From positions 1 to 10,022 of the forward strand of contig CAZIGM010000057.1 of assembly GCA_964538675.1 (NCBI GenBank): a DNA stretch of 10,022 bases. The letters run 5' to 3'. Under the pieces are notes generated by a model. The model was not told where the DNA came from, ran no database searches, and was given only the letters and a program-made list of their open reading frames with translations. Position numbers and translations under genes: made by a program. Position 1 is the first letter of the stretch, and each line of letters begins with the position of its first letter. This document shows, piece after piece, positions 1 through 6,288 of this stretch. The stretch comes from CAZIGM01 sp964538675 (GTDB lineage: Bacteria; Bacillota; Bacilli; Tepidibacillales; Tepidibacillaceae).

Positions 1-54
1 TTACATAAGTAGTTCTGATTTTTTATTCTTATTATCATTTTTTGGGAGGGTGAA

Positions 55-522
55 ATGAGTACATTTTCGCGAAAAAGCTGGGATGAATATTTTATGGGAT
101 TAACACATACAGTTGCAGAACGAGCAACATGTCCAAGAAGACATGTTGGTGCGATTCTTATAAAAGATAAAAAGCTGATGGGAACAGGATATAATGGAAG
201 CCCTTCTGGTATTGAAGATTGTTATGAGCAAGGTTGTTTAATTGAATATTATGATGAGGATGGAATTAAGAAAGAAAGATGCATAAGAACAATCCATGCA
301 GAGGTTAATTTAATATTGTTTACTGATAGAAATGATAGAGAAAACGCAACTGTTTATGTAACCGACTCTCCATGCTATAACTGTGCAAAAATGCTAGCAA
401 ACAGTGGCATAAAAGAGGTTGTTTATGAGAGCGAGTATGAGAAGGACCATCCTAAAGTAATCAAGTTGTTTAATGAAGCTGGTATAAAATATAGACAACA
501 CGTTAGACAAGAGAAAAGATAG
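55..522 (+). CDS. comEB: Deoxycytidylate (dCMP) deaminase, ComEB family
   Basis: A 155-residue zinc-dependent deaminase that should convert dCMP to dUMP, feeding thymidylate synthesis in the cytoplasm. The zinc/catalytic signature is complete: HAEVN with His81 and the proton-shuttling Glu83, then PCYNC with Cys107 and Cys110. The N-terminal block TCPRRHVGAIL (25-35) and GYNGSPSG (45-52) are typical of dCMP deaminases rather than free cytidine deaminases. Length matches the family. The start is supported by a strong Shine-Dalgarno (GGGAGGGTGA, 44-53) just ahead of the ATG. No partner gene is visible upstream because the window begins there, and no clear U-tract terminator follows it. The symbol is by homology: in Bacillus the comE operon carries this enzyme beside comEC, but it is not needed for DNA uptake. 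Confidence 0.93.
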   Translation: MSTFSRKSWDEYFMGLTHTVAERATCPRRHVGAILIKDKKLMGTGYNGSPSGIEDCYEQGCLIEYYDEDGIKKERCIRTIHAEVNLILFTDRNDRENATVYVTDSPCYNCAKMLANSGIKEVVYESEYEKDHPKVIKLFNEAGIKYRQHVRQEKR

Positions 523-556
523 TCTATCATTCATTTATTTAAATATACTATTTTTC

Positions 557-586
557 CCAGATATGATAATACACCCACTTACACAC
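557..586 (+). repeat. Dispersed 30-bp intergenic repeat, copy 1
   Basis: The stretch CCAGATATGATAA, then CCCACTT, then CACAC is found again at 8588-8617 in the same orientation, with only three mismatches over 30 bases. It contains TATGATAAT (562-570), which looks like a -10 box and would place a transcription start near the CCCACTT. The copy could therefore be a shared promoter/leader start for the aminomutase transcript. No good -35 element is seen 16-18 bp upstream, so the promoter reading is tentative. It may equally be a short repeat element of this genome. Confidence 0.55.
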
Positions 587-643
587 ATAGTGCGCAAGTC
601 ACACTATAATGCTAAAGCATTAAGTCGTGCTATGTTAAGTGGG
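574..643 (+). other. Long-range hairpin in the leader between the dCMP deaminase and aminomutase genes
   Basis: CCCACTTA (574-581) is complementary to TAAGTGGG (636-643), and ACATAG (585-590) pairs with CTATGT (630-635), giving a 14-bp stem with a three-base bulge. Inside it a small hairpin, AATGC (608-612) with GCATT (617-621), closes a TAAA loop. A G-rich GGGGG (641-645) follows but no U-tract, so it is not a standard intrinsic terminator. It may be a folded 5' leader segment upstream of the tandem RNA motifs. Seen by eye only; no folding energy was calculated. Confidence 0.5.
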
Positions 644-651
644 GGAGAATG

Positions 652-712
652 AATTTAGGATAAGTCTCTCTAAGTTCTGTAAAAACAGAACTAAGTTCGG
701 CTTTATCCAAAT
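652..712 (+). promoter_or_regulatory. Candidate cis-regulatory RNA motif, copy 1 of a tandem pair
   Basis: An outer stem, GGATAA (658-663) with TTATCC (703-708), encloses an internal loop that carries TCTC-N-CTAA on the left and AAGTTCGGC on the right. A variable inner stem, AGTTCTG (673-679) with CAGAACT (686-692), is capped by a six-base loop. The blocks AATTTAGGATAAGTCTC (652-668) and AAGTTCGGCTTTATC (693-707) are identical in copy 2. The inner stem differs in sequence between copies but pairs in both. That pattern, fixed loop bases with a compensated helix, is what a ligand-binding RNA would show. I do not recognise it as a known riboswitch class. Confidence 0.55.
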
Positions 713-730
713 TTTATAAAAAATTAGTTA

Positions 731-790
731 AATTTAGGATAAGTCTCACTAATATCGCATAGAACACGATAAAAGTTCGGCTTTATCAGT
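731..790 (+). promoter_or_regulatory. Candidate cis-regulatory RNA motif, copy 2 of a tandem pair
   Basis: The same fold as copy 1, 79 bp downstream. The outer stem is GATAA (738-742) with TTATC (783-787), and the terminal G-C pair of copy 1 is lost (G737 faces A788). The inner stem is TATCG (753-757) with CGATA (767-771), shorter than in copy 1 and of unrelated sequence but still paired. It ends about 25 bases before the aminomutase ATG and about 12 bases before a weak Shine-Dalgarno (AAGG, 800-803), so it is placed to affect translation initiation. The copy-specific TCACT (746-750) could pair with GGTGA (806-810) beside the ribosome site, but that is only five pairs, one of them a wobble. 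Confidence 0.55.
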
Positions 791-814
791 ATATAATAAA
801 AGGCTGGTGATAAA

Positions 815-2104
815 ATGACAAAAGATTTACAAGATTTTGAAAGAAATAATCTATCTGAAGAGAAAAAGAGAGAGATTGCTAATGAACGAGCAGAAGAATT
901 AAAATCCAGAATACAAGATTATCTTGATATAAGAAAAACAATTTCTTCTGGATTTGAACAAAGAGAAAAAATAAATGAAAGAAAAGAAAAAATTTTAGAA
1001 TTATTAGGCGGAACAGATGAGGATTGGAAGAACTGGAAATGGCAGCTGCGAAATCGTATTACTAGTGTTGGGAAATTAAGCAAACTCTTTAATATAACTG
1101 AAGAAGAAAAACAGGCAATCTTAGAAGTTGAAAATAAATATCGTTGGGCAATTTCACCATATTACTTGAGTCTTATTGATCCTGATAATCCCGATGACCC
1201 TATACGAAAACAATCTATTCCAATAATATCTGAGATAATAAATACGTATGGTGAGGATGACCCAATGGGTGAAGGGTTAACCTCACCAGTCCCATATATT
1301 ACTAGAAGATATCCTGATAGATTAATTATTAATGTGACAAATCAATGTGGTATGTATTGTAGACATTGCCAAAGACGCAGAAATATTGGTGAAGTAGATA
1401 TTGATACTCCTAAAAAAGATTTAGAAGTTGCAATCAATTATGTTCGTGAACATGAAGAAATAAGGGATGTTTTACTTACTGGTGGCGATGCCTTTATGAT
1501 TAGCAATGATTTGATAGAGTGGATTTTAATTAGACTAAGAGACATTCCTCATGTTGAAATTATTAGATTTGGAACAAGAACACCAGTAACTTTACCACAA
1601 AGAATTACTCCTGAATTATGTGAGATTTTGGCAAAATATCATCCTGTATATGTTAATACTCAGTTTAATCATCCTCAAGAGGTTACAGATGAGGCAGCAA
1701 AAGCTTGCGATATGCTTTCAAGATCTGGTATTCCACTTGGAAATCAATCAGTTCTATTGAATGGGGTAAATAATAATAAATACGTAATTAAAAAGCTTAA
1801 CCAAGAATTATTAAAAATACGTGTTCTACCTTATTACATGTTTCATGCAAAGAATGTTTTGGGTACAACTCATTTTAATGTAAAAGTTGAGGATGGCTTA
1901 GAAATAATGGAGAGTCTAAGAGGTTATACTTCAGGGTTAGCAATCCCGACATATATTATTAATGCTCCAAAAGGATATGGAAAAACACCTATGTTACCTA
2001 ACTATTTAGTTTCTCAAGGGAAGAATGAAATAAAGATAAGAACATGGGAAGGTCGTTGCTTTGATTACCCCAACGAAGGAGCAGAGGAAACACCTTCGGA
2101 GTAA
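815..2104 (+). CDS. eam: Glutamate 2,3-aminomutase (radical SAM, PLP-dependent)
   Basis: Predicted to interconvert L-alpha-glutamate and beta-glutamate, a compatible solute. It belongs to the lysine 2,3-aminomutase (KamA) family: the radical-SAM cluster CGMYCRHC gives Cys178, Cys182 and Cys185, GGDAF (223-227) is the SAM-side motif, and GYGKTP holds the presumed PLP lysine, Lys390. In lysine aminomutase two aspartates 37 residues apart (Asp293, Asp330 in the clostridial enzyme) bind the substrate side-chain amine. Here they are replaced by Lys346 (FHAKNVLG) and Asn383 (IINAPKG), again 37 apart, as described for the Clostridioides difficile glutamate enzyme (Lys332, Asn369). The charged N-terminal extension (1-60) is rich in Glu, Lys and Arg and probably helical. 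The gene stands alone, between the tandem RNA motif and a large terminator. Confidence 0.85.
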   Translation: MTKDLQDFERNNLSEEKKREIANERAEELKSRIQDYLDIRKTISSGFEQREKINERKEKILELLGGTDEDWKNWKWQLRNRITSVGKLSKLFNITEEEKQAILEVENKYRWAISPYYLSLIDPDNPDDPIRKQSIPIISEIINTYGEDDPMGEGLTSPVPYITRRYPDRLIINVTNQCGMYCRHCQRRRNIGEVDIDTPKKDLEVAINYVREHEEIRDVLLTGGDAFMISNDLIEWILIRLRDIPHVEIIRFGTRTPVTLPQRITPELCEILAKYHPVYVNTQFNHPQEVTDEAAKACDMLSRSGIPLGNQSVLLNGVNNNKYVIKKLNQELLKIRVLPYYMFHAKNVLGTTHFNVKVEDGLEIMESLRGYTSGLAIPTYIINAPKGYGKTPMLPNYLVSQGKNEIKIRTWEGRCFDYPNEGAEETPSE

Positions 2105-2138
2105 GAAGTTATGTAAATAAATTTACCAATTTTATAAA

Positions 2139-2225
2139 AATAACCACTTATGGTGCTGCACCCCAGAAGTTAGAGTAAAAACTCTAACTTTTTGGGGTCA
2201 CCACCTATTATAGTGGTTATTTTTT
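2139..2225 (+). terminator. Large composite hairpin terminator after the aminomutase gene
   Basis: The outer stem AATAACCACT (2139-2148) pairs with AGTGGTTATT (2212-2221) and runs into a T-tract (2220-2225), a normal intrinsic terminator. Its loop holds a second long palindrome: CCCCA (2161-2165) with TGGGG (2193-2197), and AAGTTAGAGT (2167-2176) with ACTCTAACTT (2181-2190) around an AAAA loop, with TGGTG (2151-2155) pairing to CACCA (2199-2203). The inner palindrome resembles two head-to-head IS3-family ends, so this may be a terminator with a tiny inserted element. Confidence 0.8.
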
Positions 2226-2274
2226 GATATTCTTTTTGTATTTTTTTTGCAGAATATAACCGCTTAATAGGATA

Positions 2275-2303
2275 TTGCAAATGCAAAGTTATGATAATAT
2301 TAT
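2275..2303 (+). promoter_or_regulatory. Candidate promoter upstream of the two-component genes
   Basis: TTGCAA (2275-2280) and TATTAT (2298-2303) are separated by 17 bp, a reasonable vegetative-type promoter. It lies upstream of the TTCAG array, so a transcript starting near 2310 would run through the array. A second start downstream of the array (for example TATTAC, 2392-2397) is possible but has no recognisable -35. Confidence 0.4.
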
Positions 2304-2327
2304 TGAAGTAATTGGACAAAAATAATT

Positions 2328-2367
2328 ATTCAGCCAAATTTCAGCTTTTTTTCAGTCTTAATTCAGA
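2328..2367 (+). promoter_or_regulatory. Operator array: four TTCAG half-sites at 11-bp spacing (response-regulator gene)
   Basis: TTCAG starts at 2329, 2340, 2351 and 2362, each exactly 11 bp after the last, with A or T before every copy. Direct repeats at one helical turn are the usual binding pattern of OmpR/PhoB-family regulators, and such a regulator is encoded immediately downstream. The same array occurs before the VTC operon (4653-4712). The inferred role is autoregulation; the bound protein is not shown by sequence alone. Confidence 0.75.
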
Positions 2368-2425
2368 CAGATTTGAAATAATAGAAAAAAGTATTACTTT
2401 ATTTAGTACGTCTGGGGGTAAGAAA

Positions 2426-3109
2426 ATGCAAAAATTAAAGGGTATAAAAATATTAGTTATTGATGATGAACCAAATATATTACAGTTTTTAGAGATTGGG
2501 CTTATAAACGAAGGGTTTGATGTTTTAACGGCTAGAGATGGTATGTCAGGAGTCACTCTTGCCAAAAAATTTCAACCGCATATAGTTATACTTGATGTAA
2601 TGATGCCTGGTATGGATGGATTTGAAGTGTGCCGAATGCTAAAAAAAAATGAGGATATTGCTATAATCATGCTGACCGCAAAGGATGAAGTAGATGATCG
2701 GGTTAAAGGACTTATGCAAGGAGCAGATGATTATATGATAAAACCTTTTAGTTTTGAGGAATTGTTGGCACGTATTCATGCTAGACTACGTAATCAATTT
2801 CCTAATTTGATGGGTGAGGTTAATATTGGATTATTCCGAATAGATGATAGAAGAAAAGAAATCTTCTATGATAATCGATTAATGGAACTTTCACCAACTG
2901 AATTTGAATTACTTAAATTTATGGTATTTAATCATGGATTAGTATTAAGTAAGGCAGTAATTTTGGATAGAGTATGGGGTTATAATTTTGGTGGGGAAGA
3001 AAATATTGTAGAGGTTTATATTCGTTCTCTTAGAGAAAAATTAAACGATAAAGAACATAAGCTAATTCGCACATTGCGAGGGGCTGGATATCGGGTCGAT
3101 TTATTATGA
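2426..3109 (+). CDS. OmpR/PhoB-family response regulator
   Basis: A 227-residue DNA-binding response regulator. The receiver domain (about 6-120) has the acidic pair Asp13-Asp14, phosphoacceptor Asp57 in ILDVMMPGMDG, the switch Thr84 and conserved Lys106 in IKPF. The winged-helix output domain (about 130-225) carries SPTEFELL and the recognition-helix region ENIVEVYIRSLREKL, ending in RGAGYRV. The ATG at 2426 is chosen because it follows GGGGG (2414-2418) and starts a canonical receiver fold. A longer frame opening at a TTG (2312) would add 38 residues translated from the operator and is unlikely. It overlaps the kinase gene by four bases (ATGA), so the two are translationally coupled. Its likely targets are the TTCAG arrays at 2328 and 4653. 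Confidence 0.93.
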   Translation: MQKLKGIKILVIDDEPNILQFLEIGLINEGFDVLTARDGMSGVTLAKKFQPHIVILDVMMPGMDGFEVCRMLKKNEDIAIIMLTAKDEVDDRVKGLMQGADDYMIKPFSFEELLARIHARLRNQFPNLMGEVNIGLFRIDDRRKEIFYDNRLMELSPTEFELLKFMVFNHGLVLSKAVILDRVWGYNFGGEENIVEVYIRSLREKLNDKEHKLIRTLRGAGYRVDLL

Positions 3110-4581
3110 TAAAAAAATACATTGTTAAGAAACTTGTTAATACAAAATCACTACGTTTTCAACTTTTGTTACGTTCTTTAATTTTTATGTTTGTGTTATT
3201 ATTGTTGATTGGTTTATTTCAGTATATTTTAATGAGAGAATTTTTATATAAAAATCAAGCATCTAACGTACAGAGTCAGATATTCTCGGTTCGTCCAGAA
3301 GTATGGGAGGAGCTATTAATAAATTCTATGAATGGGTTACCAGGTCATTCGCCATACCTCTCTTTGCAGGATTCCACAATTTCTTTTATTGATGAAGACG
3401 GAAAATATTTTATACTTTCTAGCCCACCTAATAATAATACAGAGCTTCCTCCTATTCTTTCTAAAGAAGAATACCAAGACGCTAGGACATTAAAAAGGGG
3501 ATTGTCTTATAAAGTCGTTAGTCAAGGTGATAGTGACAAGCAATTGCTTGTATTTCAGCCTATTAATATTATGGGACGTATAAATGGAGTTATTCAAGTA
3601 AGTTTAAGTGCAAAACCAATACAGGATATGTTGGTTCAACAACTTCTTATATTTATGTTCCTTACAATGCTTGCATTATTTGGAGGTATGTTAGCCTTCA
3701 AATCCGTATTGAAAAAAACTCTAGTTCCTTTATCTAATTTGGTGGAGGAGGTAGAAAATATTGATGCTGGAAATCTTAATTATCGATTTCCTGTAAAACA
3801 AGGTCAGATGGAAATCGATCGATTGGCAGTATCATCAAATAAAATGCTTGAAAGATTAGAACTTTCTTTTGAAACAGAGAAAGAAGCAAAGGAACAAATG
3901 CGCCGTTTTGTTGCAGATGCTTCACATGAACTTCGAACTCCTATAACTTCTATACATGGTTTTTTAGAAGTGTTGCTCCGTGGAGCGATGAATGAACCTC
4001 ATCAATTAAATAAATCTGTGAAGAGCATGTATGTTGAATCAGAGCGAATGAAAAAACTTGTTCAGGATCTTTTGTTACTAGCCAAATTGGATCGTTCACC
4101 CGATATTCAATTAGTAGAAGGAGAATTGAAAGAAATTATTAAAGAAATGGAGCCACAATTAAAACTGCTATCAGGAAGTCGTAATGTAAATTTTAAACTC
4201 GATGAGAATGTAAAATGCAATTTTGATATAGATAAAATGAAACAAGTTATTTTAAATCTTTTTCAAAATGCTGTACAACATACGGACCCAGCCAAAGGTA
4301 AAGTAGAAATTTCTTTAACTAATGTCTTAGATGGAATTAAGTTAGCAATAAGTGACAATGGATTAGGCATACCAGAGGCTCATACATCTCATCTATTTGA
4401 TCGTTTCTATCGAGTGGATTCTTCACGAACTAGGCAATATGGAGGTTCAGGACTTGGATTATCAATTACAAAATCAATTATCGATGCCCATGATGGTAAA
4501 ATATGGGTAGAAAGTAAGGTTGGAGAGGGGAGCACATTCTATATTTGGCTTCCCCATCCCATAATTTTTTATAATAAGTAA
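3106..4581 (+). CDS. Membrane sensor histidine kinase, partner of the response regulator
   Basis: A 491-residue kinase with the classical layout: a basic N-terminus, transmembrane helix 1 (about 21-43), an extracytoplasmic sensor segment (about 45-175), transmembrane helix 2 (about 178-199), HAMP linker (about 200-253), then the HisKA dimerisation domain with phosphorylated His274 in DASHELRTP. The ATPase domain shows the N box (NLFQNAVQHT, Asn388), DNGLG (417-421), the F box FDRFYRV (431-437) and GGSGLG (446-451). All catalytic motifs are intact. The sensor segment includes SFIDEDGKYFILSSPP and may be a PAS/Cache-like fold, but its ligand cannot be read from the sequence. The start codon overlaps the regulator stop, and a 13-bp-stem terminator follows, so the pair is a two-gene unit. 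Confidence 0.94.
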   Translation: MIKKYIVKKLVNTKSLRFQLLLRSLIFMFVLLLLIGLFQYILMREFLYKNQASNVQSQIFSVRPEVWEELLINSMNGLPGHSPYLSLQDSTISFIDEDGKYFILSSPPNNNTELPPILSKEEYQDARTLKRGLSYKVVSQGDSDKQLLVFQPINIMGRINGVIQVSLSAKPIQDMLVQQLLIFMFLTMLALFGGMLAFKSVLKKTLVPLSNLVEEVENIDAGNLNYRFPVKQGQMEIDRLAVSSNKMLERLELSFETEKEAKEQMRRFVADASHELRTPITSIHGFLEVLLRGAMNEPHQLNKSVKSMYVESERMKKLVQDLLLLAKLDRSPDIQLVEGELKEIIKEMEPQLKLLSGSRNVNFKLDENVKCNFDIDKMKQVILNLFQNAVQHTDPAKGKVEISLTNVLDGIKLAISDNGLGIPEAHTSHLFDRFYRVDSSRTRQYGGSGLGLSITKSIIDAHDGKIWVESKVGEGSTFYIWLPHPIIFYNK

Positions 4582-4592
4582 TAGCATCTATT

Positions 4593-4631
4593 AAAAATCT
4601 AATTCTCAATTAACACGAATTAGATTTTTAT
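4593..4631 (+). terminator. Intrinsic terminator of the two-component operon
   Basis: AAAAATCTAATTC (4593-4605) and GAATTAGATTTTT (4617-4629) form a perfect 13-bp stem with an 11-base loop, ending in a T-run. The A-run on the left arm would also allow some termination on the opposite strand. It separates the kinase gene from the VTC operon, which therefore needs its own promoter. Confidence 0.85.
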
Positions 4632-4651
4632 ATATAAGACACCTTTTGCAT

Positions 4652-4712
4652 ATTCAGCAAATTTTCAGAATACATTCAACAAATATTCAGCTAAAACTAG
4701 GGGTCTTTTCAG
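4652..4712 (+). promoter_or_regulatory. Operator array: TTCAG half-sites at 11-bp spacing (VTC operon)
   Basis: TTCAG occurs at 4653, 4664, 4686 and 4708, and TTCAA at 4675. All five are in the same 11-bp register, with one register (4697) unoccupied. Spacing, orientation and flanking A/T match the array upstream of the response-regulator gene. The last copy forms the -35 position of the promoter below, the geometry expected of a regulator that contacts RNA polymerase. Inferred to be the main target of the adjacent two-component system. Confidence 0.77.
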
Positions 4713-4736
4713 AAACAAGTTTTATAGTAATATAAA
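4708..4736 (+). promoter_or_regulatory. Candidate activated promoter of the VTC-DUF4956-CotH operon
   Basis: TTCAGA (4708-4713) sits 17 bp before TATAAA (4731-4736). The -35 hexamer is poor against TTGACA (four of six) and coincides with the last operator half-site, as in promoters that depend on an activator. A transcript would start near 4743 and have a leader of about 110 bases. TATAGT (4723-4728) is an alternative -10 without a fitting -35. Confidence 0.5.
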
Positions 4737-4841
4737 TGTTTAATAAAATTTTATCAATTATTTTTCTATAGAGAAGTGTGATAAATGAAAAACCTTAAGA
4801 GAATCTAAATTAATCTATTAGTAAATTTAACTAGCTTGATT

Positions 4842-4849
4842 GGGGGTGA
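4842..4849 (+). promoter_or_regulatory. Ribosome binding site that selects a TTG start
   Basis: GGGGGTGA is a strong Shine-Dalgarno placed four to seven bases before the TTG at 4854. It decides between this start and an in-frame TTG at 4836, which lies upstream of the site itself. Confidence 0.65.
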
Positions 4850-4853
4850 TTTC

Positions 4854-5534
4854 TTGAATAAATACCGTCACGAGGTAAAAGTAAGTATAAATTCTTTTGA
4901 TAAAGAGGTACTTTCTAGTAGATTGTCCTATACATTAAAAAAGGATAAACATTTAGGGGAAAATGGTTTTTACAAAGTAAGAAGTTTGTACTTTGATGAT
5001 ATACATGATACATCACTTAAGGAAAAATTAAATGGGATAATATATAGGGAAAAATATCGAATTCGCACCTATGATAATTCTGTTTCAATTATACGACTTG
5101 AAAAGAAGGTTAAAAACAATACTTTGGGTTATAAGGAGAGTGCGTTACTAACTTTAGATGAATGTAAAAACATTATTAATGGTAATTATCATTTTTTAAA
5201 GGATAGATCGGAAATGGTTTGCAAACAGTTATATGTGAAAATGAGGACAGATATGTTTAAGCCAAAAACAATAATAGAATACGATCGAGAAGCATATATA
5301 TGGGACCCAGGTAGAGTCCGTATAACTATTGATAGTAATGTGAGAACAGGAATATCATCAGTGGATTTTTTAGATTTTGACGTACCTATGATAAATATTG
5401 TTAATAATAACACTGCAATACTAGAAATTAAATACGATAACTATCTCCCTTCTCATATAAGCAATTTGTTACAGATAAATAGCCGACAAAAAGCAGCTAT
5501 ATCTAAGTATGTTCTAGGAAGAAGATTTGGATAA
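4854..5534 (+). CDS. VTC-domain (polyphosphate polymerase-like) protein
   Basis: A 226-residue protein of the VTC/polyphosphate-polymerase domain family, a tunnel-fold enzyme group related to yeast Vtc4, which polymerises phosphate from ATP. Strand motifs of basic and acidic tunnel residues appear in the expected order: KYRHEVK (3-9), KVRSLYFDD (41-49), YREKYRIRTY (64-73), RLEKKVK (81-87), IEYDREAY (141-148), RITID (156-160), ILEIKYD (189-195) and the C-terminal SRQKAAISKY (210-219). There is no SPX domain and no membrane segment, so it should be cytoplasmic. The start is a TTG chosen by its Shine-Dalgarno and because the protein then begins MNKYRHEVK, as family members do. It is the first gene of an operon with a DUF4956 membrane protein (25-base gap) and a CotH kinase. 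Catalytic activity is inferred from the family, not shown. Confidence 0.85.
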   Translation: MNKYRHEVKVSINSFDKEVLSSRLSYTLKKDKHLGENGFYKVRSLYFDDIHDTSLKEKLNGIIYREKYRIRTYDNSVSIIRLEKKVKNNTLGYKESALLTLDECKNIINGNYHFLKDRSEMVCKQLYVKMRTDMFKPKTIIEYDREAYIWDPGRVRITIDSNVRTGISSVDFLDFDVPMINIVNNNTAILEIKYDNYLPSHISNLLQINSRQKAAISKYVLGRRFG

Positions 5535-5559
5535 AATTTAACTAATGGGGGTATTAAAA

Positions 5560-6258
5560 ATGAATAATACGGATAATATTTTTAATTTTTCAGATATTTT
5601 TAAAAGTGATTTTATTAATAATTCAGTAGTAAACTTCTCTTTAATAGATGTGGTAGTGACATTATTAATCTCTTTTGTAATTGCTCTTTTCATCTATGCC
5701 ATTTATAAAAAAACATTTAATGGGGTTATGTATTCAAAAAACTTTAATATGTCACTTGTTGGAATGGCGATGGTTACAACTCTTATAATTATGGCAATAA
5801 GTTCAAATATTGTTCTTTCTCTAGGTATGGTTGGAGCACTCAGTATTGTTAGATTTAGGACAGCTATTAAAGATCCAATAGACATACTATTTATTTTTTG
5901 GGCAATATCAATAGGTATAGTAACTGGTGCAGGGCAATATCTTTTAGCGATATTTGGTTCACTTGTAGTCGGTTTAATGTTGATTATTTTTACCCACAAA
6001 TCAGTAAATGAAATACCATATATGATTGTCGTTAATTGTTCTACTAGTGAATCGGAAAAAATGCTACTTGATAGTTTAACTGAACAAGTTAAAAAAATGA
6101 ATATTAAATCAAAGGCAGTGCGTGGAGGACAAGGAATAGAATTAACTATTGAAGTACGGTTAAAAACTGAAGGTACAGACTTTATTAATGATTTATCAAT
6201 GATAGAGGGCGTTAATGATATTGTACTTGTTAGTTATTATGGAGAACTTTCGATATAA
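5560..6258 (+). CDS. DUF4956 integral membrane protein
   Basis: A 232-residue protein with about four hydrophobic segments (roughly 28-48, 64-99 as one or two helices, 107-125 and 126-146) followed by a soluble C-terminal domain (about 153-232) of small alpha/beta character. The family hallmark is the conserved run SLGMVGALSIVRFRTAIKDP (87-106), with Arg98, Arg100 and Lys104 at a membrane face, resembling the GxxGA...R motif of MgtC-like proteins. The ATG at 5560 is preferred because GGGGG (5547-5551) is its ribosome site; the upstream in-frame ATG at 5545 overlaps that site. No biochemical function is established for the family that I know of. Its place between a VTC-type polymerase and a surface kinase suggests it forms the membrane part of that system, perhaps a channel or scaffold. 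That is inference. Confidence 0.85.
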   Translation: MNNTDNIFNFSDIFKSDFINNSVVNFSLIDVVVTLLISFVIALFIYAIYKKTFNGVMYSKNFNMSLVGMAMVTTLIIMAISSNIVLSLGMVGALSIVRFRTAIKDPIDILFIFWAISIGIVTGAGQYLLAIFGSLVVGLMLIIFTHKSVNEIPYMIVVNCSTSESEKMLLDSLTEQVKKMNIKSKAVRGGQGIELTIEVRLKTEGTDFINDLSMIEGVNDIVLVSYYGELSI

Positions 6259-6288
6259 TACTATATCACTCAATATAGGAGAGAAAAT

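Noticed and set aside
649..663. Tiny leader peptide MNLG-stop after GGGGGAG at the start of RNA motif copy 1
   Set aside because: Only four codons, the ribosome site is too close to the ATG, and copy 2 of the motif has no equivalent.
523..814. T-box or other standard amino-acid leader before the aminomutase gene
   Set aside because: No T-box bulge, specifier loop or terminator/antiterminator pair is visible; the tandem motif does not match glycine, lysine, SAM, purine or glutamine aptamers as I know them.
815..2104. Lysine 2,3-aminomutase (KamA)
   Set aside because: The two lysine-binding aspartates are Lys346 and Asn383, the glutamate-enzyme pattern.
2312..2425. In-frame 38-residue N-terminal extension of the response regulator from a TTG
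   Set aside because: It would translate the TTCAG operator array, has no ribosome site, and adds a non-family sequence before a canonical receiver start with a good GGGGG site at 2414.
4785..4808. Seven-codon upstream frame (MKNLKRI) in the VTC operon leader
   Set aside because: Too short, no convincing ribosome site, and its amino acids suggest no attenuation mechanism.
5189..5413. Minus-strand open frames inside the VTC, DUF4956, CotH, coiled-coil and comEC genes
   Set aside because: They are antisense shadows of strongly supported + strand genes, with no ribosome sites or recognisable protein motifs.
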